Source of the DNA: Chinchilla lanigera
Taxonomy: Eukaryota; Chordata; Mammalia; Rodentia; Chinchillidae
Assembly: GCF_000276665.1 (NCBI RefSeq)
Contig: NW_004955472.1
Span: 7,098,677 to 7,162,676 of the forward strand
Direction of reading: 5' to 3'
DNA: 64,000 nt
Shown: in pieces, positions 57,446-64,000 of the stretch
Layout of the letters: each line of letters starts with the position of its first letter
Numbering within the stretch: the first letter of the stretch is position 1
Made by a program: the position numbers and the translations under genes
The notes under the pieces: model-generated
The model's input: only the letters and a program-made list of their open reading frames with translations
Told to the model about the DNA's origin: nothing
Database searches by the model: none

Positions 57446-58607
57446 GCTTTTTGCTTTTCTTTTAACTCAGAATCAAGATAGGAGTTCTCTTTGGAGACAT
57501 AGAATGTAAGCAAATAGCTGTAAAAGTCAGCAAACAGATTCATAGCTTTTTCTTTTTAAGACTAGAACAGCTACAGTTGTCTTTTTATAACCAGGATGTT
57601 CACCATTCACTTTGGAATTTTCCCACTAGATAGACCAGTCACACTACTCATTAGATAGAGCAGTCACACTACTTTGACCAGAATCGTATGTGCTCCTTCC
57701 ATATCAGATCTTCTGACTGCTGATGAAAGCAGCCACTGCTTCCTTTGGTGACTAGGCCTCAGTGGACTGCTTTTATTTTAGGAAACCTTTCAATATCATG
57801 CTGGCTAACTATATTCTCCCCTAAAATTGAAGCCGAAAATTTTGTATGGTGAGTTCTTTAATTATCTATGAAATGCATTTTATGTCCTACTATGTGCCAA
57901 ATACGAGGACATATGGAGCTAAAATAAAATTTTACATAAAAAAATGTATGAAACAGAGCGACAGATCCTCAAGGAGATAAAAACTGTGTATATAGAATCA
58001 TAAATAATCCAGACACGAACTCTGCTTGGACAGATCTTAGTAAATTTGGAGAAGGCGGAGTGTCTTTGGCAGGAGTCGAACAATGAGATGAGGATTGGGC
58101 TGGTAACAGTTGAGCAGATTTGGCAGTGAAAAGATTTTCCAGGACTTCGTGGACAGCATGTGTAAAGGTGCCGATAGAGGAGGACAAAGAAATCTCAGGA
58201 ATATCTAGGTAAGTATATTAAAGTGAATAACTTTTTGTTTCAACTAGATGTGAATATTTATTTGGCGTGTCTACGGATCTCCATGGGGACATGTAATGAT
58301 CTGATTACTACAAAGTGACTGTGTGATGTGGAAAATAAGCAGTAATGAGAGTAAAAATGAAAAAAGAAAGGACAGTTAAGTGACTACCAGCACTGCGGCA
58401 GTGTAGGAGAGATGATGCTGCCCCTTAACAGGATACAAACAGACGAGATGGCTAGAGAAGGTCAGACTCAGGATATAACTTGAAGGCAAAATCAACAGGA
58501 CTTACTGAAAGAGTATAAGAATATGGTTCATGAGCTGACATCTAGGGTTTGGGTCTGGGCCACCAGAGGAATGGAATACCATTTCATAGACAAAGGAAGA
58601 ATCTAGA
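57446..58607. other. low-copy stretch with a weak L2-like relic
   Basis: 57870-57990 ('cctactatgtgccaaatacg', 'cctcaaggagataaaaact') weakly resembles an antisense L2 tail. A near-duplicate segment 'agatagaccagtcacactac' / 'agatagagcagtcacactac' occurs at 57629-57648 and 57653-57672. Confidence 0.35.
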
Positions 58608-58640
58608 AGGTTGTGTGTGTATGTGTGTGTGTGTGTACAT
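58608..58640. repeat. (TG)n microsatellite, interrupted
   Basis: gttgtgtgtgtatgtgtgtg-type run, followed by 'acatgcatgtacatgcac', an alternating purine-pyrimidine stretch. Confidence 0.9.
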
Positions 58641-58856
58641 GCATGTACATGCACAGGTCACAAGTATGTAAGCATGTAAGGTAGAAAAAAACAAAGATGC
58701 TATTTGGCTATGGTACATTCTAGGCACATTTTATGGAGCTGTCATCAGTCAGTGTTAGGTAAGTGCAGTAATCAGTGGGGATCCAGTGTGGAGACAGAGA
58801 ATACTGAGGTCATGGGACCGGATGAGAGGAGCCATGGAGTCAGCACAACCTGAAAG

Positions 58857-58883
58857 TTGTGTGTGTGTGTGTGTGTGTGTGTG
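58857..58883. repeat. (TG)n microsatellite
   Basis: About 13 GT units. Confidence 0.95.
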
Positions 58884-60067
58884 AACCAGCAACTGAACTA
58901 ACGTGCAGACCAGAAACTGGGAGAGCCAGCAGAAGCGACTGAGCAGGAGGAAACCGTAGGATCTTTCCGAAACAGAGCGAAGGAAATATTCCTTTTTCTA
59001 AGAAATCCAACAAGAAAAGGAGAGAGACGTCACCACTGAGTCTGGCTGCATGGAGGCCCTTGGTAAACCTGGGGAAGTCAGTGCTGTGACTGTGAAGGAC
59101 AGCCGATGGAAGCCGGACTGGAATGGGCTACACCGGCAATGGAATGTGAACGTGCAGAGACCTAAGAGGAACACTCCACTGTAAAGGGGAGCAAAGGCAT
59201 GGGACTGACAGCCAGCGGAGATACAAATCAAGATGAAAGTTTCATTGTAGGATGAGAAGTATTTCTTAATATTTCTGATCATGTAATTAAGATAAGAAAT
59301 AAATACCAGCTGATAGGAATGATCGATTTGTCAGTGTGCACATTTTGTGGAAAAGAGGGAATAATTTTAAGTCCTGGAGAGAGGTGAGGAGGGAAACATG
59401 CAGCACCCACTGAAGCAGTGGGCTTAGGGGACTTTAGGAAAAATTCCTCCAACCAAGCAGCCAGACTACTAAATTAGCTACCTGAATGTTAAAATTCCCC
59501 CAAATAGAAACAGAATTATTGGTGAAAGGCAATGCCGAATTTTCAGTAATGAGGAATGACCAAGGGGGTGAGAGACGACTGTAATAGAGGTCAGCGGATG
59601 GTGTGTTCTAATAGATCCTCAAAGAACCTGCTTTAAGAAATCAGGAAATATATTGGAAGTAGAAATGGAAGAAAGAAGAGTCCCTGGTATGGGCCAAGTT
59701 TAGGTACAAAAGCCAGGAGAAGCTAACATTCTGAGAGGAGATGAGGAAATTTCACTCATGACTAAGAGCTCAAGAGAGCAAGCAGAAGGTTTGGCGGATA
59801 GGGATTGATATAAGAAGGTGAGGTGTATTTAGAAGATTTAGATTTCCATTTGCACAATAAATTTAAACAGTAATAGATGGTCTTGGAGTCTTAAACTTTG
59901 GAGAAGGAAGGCAGGGCAGGATGTAAGGCATAGTAAGATTAATTCTGCTGCTCTTGAAGGAAAATACTGAAAATGGGTTCTCATGACTGTGCCTTTCTTA
60001 GGAGTGCTGTGTCAGAGTTGGTAGTAAAGCGACTGATGACGTCACAGTGCAGTAGTATGGGGAAGTG
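58884..60067. other. low-copy non-coding stretch
   Basis: No family recognised. Contains a consensus CRE palindrome at 60037-60044. Confidence 0.35.
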
Positions 60068-60146
60068 AGCTAAGCATCTCTTAGCTTTCTAAAATAGAAA
60101 GAAGAGATGTTTAGCTTTCTAAAATAGAAAGAAGAGATGCTTAGCT
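60068..60146. repeat. tandem repeat framed by perfect 15-bp inverted repeats
   Basis: Outer arms agctaagcatctctt (60068-60082) and its exact reverse complement (60132-60146). Between them a 29-bp unit, beginning ttagctttctaaaatagaaa and ending gaagagatg, occurs at 60081-60109 and again at 60111-60139. Each unit itself contains the dyad tttctaaaatagaaa. Confidence 0.93.
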
Positions 60147-61664
60147 GACAGCCATAGGCTGCCTCCTCTCGACACTCAGCTGCTGTGTTCACCCTGGAGC
60201 CACGTTCTTCCTGGGAGCCTGGCAGCCAGACTTTCCATGTGGAGTACTGGGCAGAACCCATTCCTGTCCACAGCAAGACTCCTCTTTGTACTGGGCTTCC
60301 CTAGTGGCCTATTCAAGACTTTCCTAGGGCTGTGCTAAGGCCTGAGGCTCTTTCTCCCCAACACTCCTTCCTTTCCCCTCTCTTTACAGATCCCTTTACA
60401 GATTTCTGGGTCTGAAACTTGCTCACCCTGGTCTGCACCTGTCCCTGTTGTCTTTTGTAGACACTTCCCAAGGTTCCCTTACACTTGTCTGTCTTGGTGT
60501 CTGCTTCAGGAGCACATGAAGTAACTCACTTGGACAGAGGTGGAGAAGCTGTGGAGCTGGTAATGAAGAGTGGTGGGTTTTATTAGGAACGCACAGGGTT
60601 CCCAGGCTTCTGCTAGATCACATAGACATGGGATAGTCAGGGTGGAACCGGTTTACCAGAGGCAGTGAACTTTCCCTAAATCTTGCTGCAGTACTATCAC
60701 AGCCAGGATCATGCAAAAGCGTTCCTGGTATTATTATCCTCCCTGTATGCCAAGTTGGGAATATTACGAATTAGCAATCCAAAGGACAGGCAAATGTACT
60801 GAGCGTTTATTGTATACCTGGCATTGGTCTAGAGTTTTCTCACTCAATGAGAACTTTCACTGAGTGTCAAGATTGATGGGACGCCGACTTGAGACAAATT
60901 AGAACCAACATTTATTTTTAGTTTCTTTTAAATTCTATCCTGCCTTGCTTATAGCAGCACGGTGTCTATCTTAAAGTAAACATGTTCACAATCTGCCATC
61001 TAATATAAATTCCCTTCGCTATCTTGCTGACTGGATTCTTCCTGCTTCTCTCAGCTGCATCTCAATTTTCCTTCTTGAACGGAGCTAACAAAGAGTCTCT
61101 TTCTTGCCAATGCATGTTGTGAATGTTTCAAAACTGACAACGTGCCTCCAGGATACTCGAAAAATTGCCACCTTCATAAAAGGAGTTTCTTGTGCCGTCC
61201 ACTTCAGGGGTTCCTGCCTAACAGGTATTTCTGCTGCTTTCCTCATAGACAGCCCAGCCTGAACGAAGGCAAGGAAATGTTAGCCCCCACTCCTGAGAAA
61301 CAGTACCGCTGTGGTCATCGGCATCCTTTGAACTCATAGATGACTTACTTGACTTTTTGCTTCCCTTTTGGGGGATGGTGACTGTTTAAAATGTCAAACC
61401 TCTATACGCTTCTATTCTTCCCCTTACTGAAAGGTTTGATTAGCACCAAAATGTGACTTTGCATCATAAGTACATTTTAGAAGTCAGTGGAAGTGGCTGC
61501 CCCTGCTAAACACTAACCCAGTCAGCAGTTTGACGTTGGCCCTGTGGACAGCTTGCGAATAGGGGAGGAAGGATTCAAGGAGTGTCTCCCAGCTGGAGAA
61601 CCCAGCAGGAAATTACACTGCTGGAGACTTGTGAGGACCAACCCAACAACAAAACGGGAAAACA
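60147..61664. other. low-copy non-coding stretch
   Basis: Nothing recognised. 60520-60640 has 'gggttttattaggaa', an antisense AATAAA in a possibly LTR-like context, but with no further support. Confidence 0.35.
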
Positions 61665-61715
61665 GGGAGAGAGAAAGAGGAGGGGAAGGGGAGGAGAGGG
61701 AGGAACTAAAAATAT
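61665..61715. repeat. purine-rich tract
   Basis: ggagagagaaagaggagggg-type sequence, almost pure purine on the plus strand. Confidence 0.8.
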
Positions 61716-63174
61716 GAATGAGATGGACTACATGATAAACCAGCCTTTCTGGGTCACAGAATGGATAAGGGATTAAAAATTCTAGGTGGATAAAATTAGA
61801 AATAATTATATGAGAATTGTCTAATTAGATAATTTTATTCACTGAAACTAAATACGGACTTCACTAAATCCTCACTACTGTAAGCTGATGTGCATGTGCG
61901 CTATGACGTTAAGCCTTATGAAGTCACTCCTAAACACCCGAAAGTCGTCTATTACGGACTTGCCCCATCAAATTGCAAGACCTGGCTAGGTGGCAATGCC
62001 CTTTCACAGAGACATGCCATTCCTGGAAATGGAGCCCAGGGAAACAGCATGTGAGTAAAGCTAGATACGTATATTGTATTAGCTCCAACAACAAAGGATT
62101 TCCAAAGAATGCAATTTTTTTCAGAAATGACTTAATCTGAACCCAAAATATCATGAAGATTATTTGTATTTAGGAATTCATTTTATGTTCCATGATATTA
62201 AATGAATCTCTGTTGTCTCCTGAAATTCAATAGATAGGAAACAATGCTAAAGAAGAATACTTCTTTGATGCAGACAGTAGAACCATGTCAATTATTAGTC
62301 CCCATCACCACTGCGCATCAGCCCCAAGAGAAACCGTCACCTCCAAGGCAGACTCTGGTTCCAGCCCCACTGCTCACAAGCTTTATTCAGCCAAAAATGT
62401 TTGGCTAAACGACACCTGACCCACTGGATTGCGGATGGAAGAAGAATAGAAGGCAAAGGTGCACAATATTTCAGAGACGGTGAGGGTGTTGCTTGGGTCT
62501 GGCTGGGAGGTAAGGAAAGGAGAAGCATGAGAGAACTTTGCAGAAGAAGAATTATTCTTAGTTTCCTCTCTGGGGAAGATGCTCACTGGCCTTGTTCACG
62601 AGAAGTATGTAAAGTGAGAGTCTAAAATAGAACGGAAGAGGAAAACAGAAAATGCCCAGGGGTGGGCTGAGGCGCCTTGCCAAGCTCCATGGAGCGTCAG
62701 TATGTCAGATGAGCACTCAAGGTCCAGGTCTGTCACTTCCACTTCCTTCAGAAGCAATGGCTTCTTAAAAATGCATCTATGCTGTATTTAAATGAGCCGA
62801 ATCTATCAGCCTCTCTGCAGAATTTACAGACGAAAAGCCACTGAGGGTTCTTCTTGGTGAAAATGAAAATGGCCAGCTTCGTCATCTGAGATATGCTTTT
62901 GTCTAAGTCAGTCTGAAGGGAAAGTGGCTGTATCAGTTCATCTGATCTAATTTCTTCCCACACCAGGAGAACCTCTAGCTTGCAGTGTCAGAACTGCTCT
63001 GCAGGCTTGGAGGAAAGAGAAAGGCTTCCTCTCGGGTCCTCACCGAAACTTCTTATTTGTCCCACTGGGTGAAGATCTGTTGGCAACTCAGGGCAAGAAT
63101 GCTGGTAAACATTCCACAAGCACCGGAACCTTCTCCGGCCCAAAGTAGCATCGGCGCTGAGATTGCAGAACTCT
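61716..63174. other. low-copy non-coding stretch
   Basis: Frames at 62337-62625 occur on both strands and carry no recognised domain. Nothing else seen. Confidence 0.4.
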
Positions 63175-63355
63175 GATTTATGTGAATCCTTTTATCTTAG
63201 GTAGGAGAACCTTGCAACCCAGGGAGGCTAAAGAAACCACAGTTCAGAACTTGAACAAGTCCCTTTCCTTCTTCAAGTCTCCATGACAACATCTGTAAAA
63301 TGGGAATAACCCAGGTAAGCACCTCATACCATTGTGAAGATTATTTGAACGTTTC
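63175..63355 (+). repeat. MIR SINE
   Basis: 'gaacttgaacaagtcccttt', 'ccttcttcaagtctccatga', 'acatctgtaaaatgggaata', 'cacctcataccattgtgaag' follow the MIR core and 3' part in order. Confidence 0.8.
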
Positions 63356-64000
63356 ACGTTAACTAGATAGCATCCAAGTCTGCACCCAGCCAAACTGTAG
63401 TCACTGGATGCGCTGCCCGAGAGTTAGTTCTAACTTCCAACCCAGTCCCACCGCACCTTCGTAGGACCCGGAAGGGCTCGCCAACCATTGTGCTCTAAAG
63501 CTGCCTTCCCTCCCGGCTTAGTCTAACTTTGTTTTCCTCCCTTAAGAAACAGAACAAAATAATGCTAAACGTGCTGAGCTGAATGGCATTCAAACAAAGA
63601 GACACAAACAAAACCAGTAGAGATAACGAGAAATGGGGGGAGAGGAACGGTTTTCAAAGACAATTGAAACAAAAGAAACGAGAGCAGCAACACCCCTTGA
63701 GAACTGGAGCTCACTATAGAAAAAGCCACAGCGGAATCTGGAGGAAGTTTAGGTCAGAGCAAGGCGTGTGGGCACGCGTTGGCTTACCATGCTTCCCTTA
63801 GCACTGGCAGAGCTCTCCATGGAATGGTAGGCTGCTCAGAGCATTGGTTGTGTACAGAGGGACAAAACTGGGGCACCGTGTAAATATTCTCTCCCTGTGG
63901 ATCTAAGTGCTACTCTGCCGTTCTTCCCGGCAAGGAAAGAAATCACTGCGGCCCCCTGGTGGGTGTGTTAAAACAAGTATCTGAGCAACTAACTACTATA
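63356..64000. other. low-copy stretch at right edge
   Basis: Slightly more CpG-containing than the rest of the window. It carries the CTCF-like motif annotated separately. No gene seen before the window ends. Confidence 0.4.
63948..63963 (-). promoter_or_regulatory. CTCF-like binding motif
   Basis: The minus strand reads cccaccagggggccgc, close to the CTCF core CCACCAGGGGGCGC. Motif match only; occupancy is not knowable from sequence. Confidence 0.4.

Overview
This window looks like non-coding, repeat-rich mammalian nuclear DNA. I find no convincing protein-coding gene, no intact RNA gene, and nothing that reads as a bacterial or viral operon. The longest open reading frame is about 140 codons, roughly what chance gives in AT-rich DNA of this size. 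The open frames I can identify are mostly remnants of LINE-1 (L1) ORF2 or read-throughs of LTRs and SINEs.

The repeat set points to a rodent. There are B1 (7SL-derived) SINEs without the Alu dimer structure, a divergent ID-type tRNA SINE, and eight copies of a related tRNA-derived SINE with the core 'ctcagyggcacagcacctg' and the tail 'gattcccggtacc'. I see no B2 or B4, which argues against mouse, rat and hamster. A castorimorph such as beaver is my best guess, from memory of repeat style only and with low confidence. Mammal-wide relics are also present: MIR, L2, old L1M, MaLR LTRs, a MER2/Tigger element and hAT-Charlie fragments.

Layout. 0-7 kb: an L1 3' end carrying a tiny U6 snRNA insertion, then low-copy DNA with MIR and B1 relics. 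7-16 kb: mostly low-copy DNA with a (TA)n, a (CA)n, a B1, a CpG-dense patch near 11.1 kb and an ancient L1M 3' end at 13.2-14.5 kb. 16.4-21 kb: a pyrimidine tract, a decayed L1 ORF2 with an internal rearrangement, and an LTR-like sequence. 21-31 kb: low-copy DNA with tRNA SINEs, a MaLR LTR, MIR and L2. 31-35 kb: an L1-in-L1-in-SINE stack followed by a nearly complete MER2. 35-45 kb: MIRs, a second MER2 split by LTR-like sequence and a 33-nt poly(A), a MaLR LTR, an antisense L1 end and hAT relics. 45-53 kb: an old L1 split by a MaLR LTR, several L1 3' ends, and two LTRs with promoter or polyadenylation signals. 53-64 kb: mostly low-copy DNA with two tRNA SINEs, a tandem/inverted repeat at 60.1 kb and a CTCF-like motif at the right edge.

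The most useful observations are structural: a 5' U6 fragment with a perfect 14-bp target-site duplication; an L1 3' UTR family built of repeated modules; nested insertions that give a relative chronology; an L1 3' fragment embedded inside an L1 ORF2; a perfect 17-bp hairpin at 28.2 kb; and a combined tandem and inverted repeat at 60.1 kb. All family names are from pattern recognition, not a database search.
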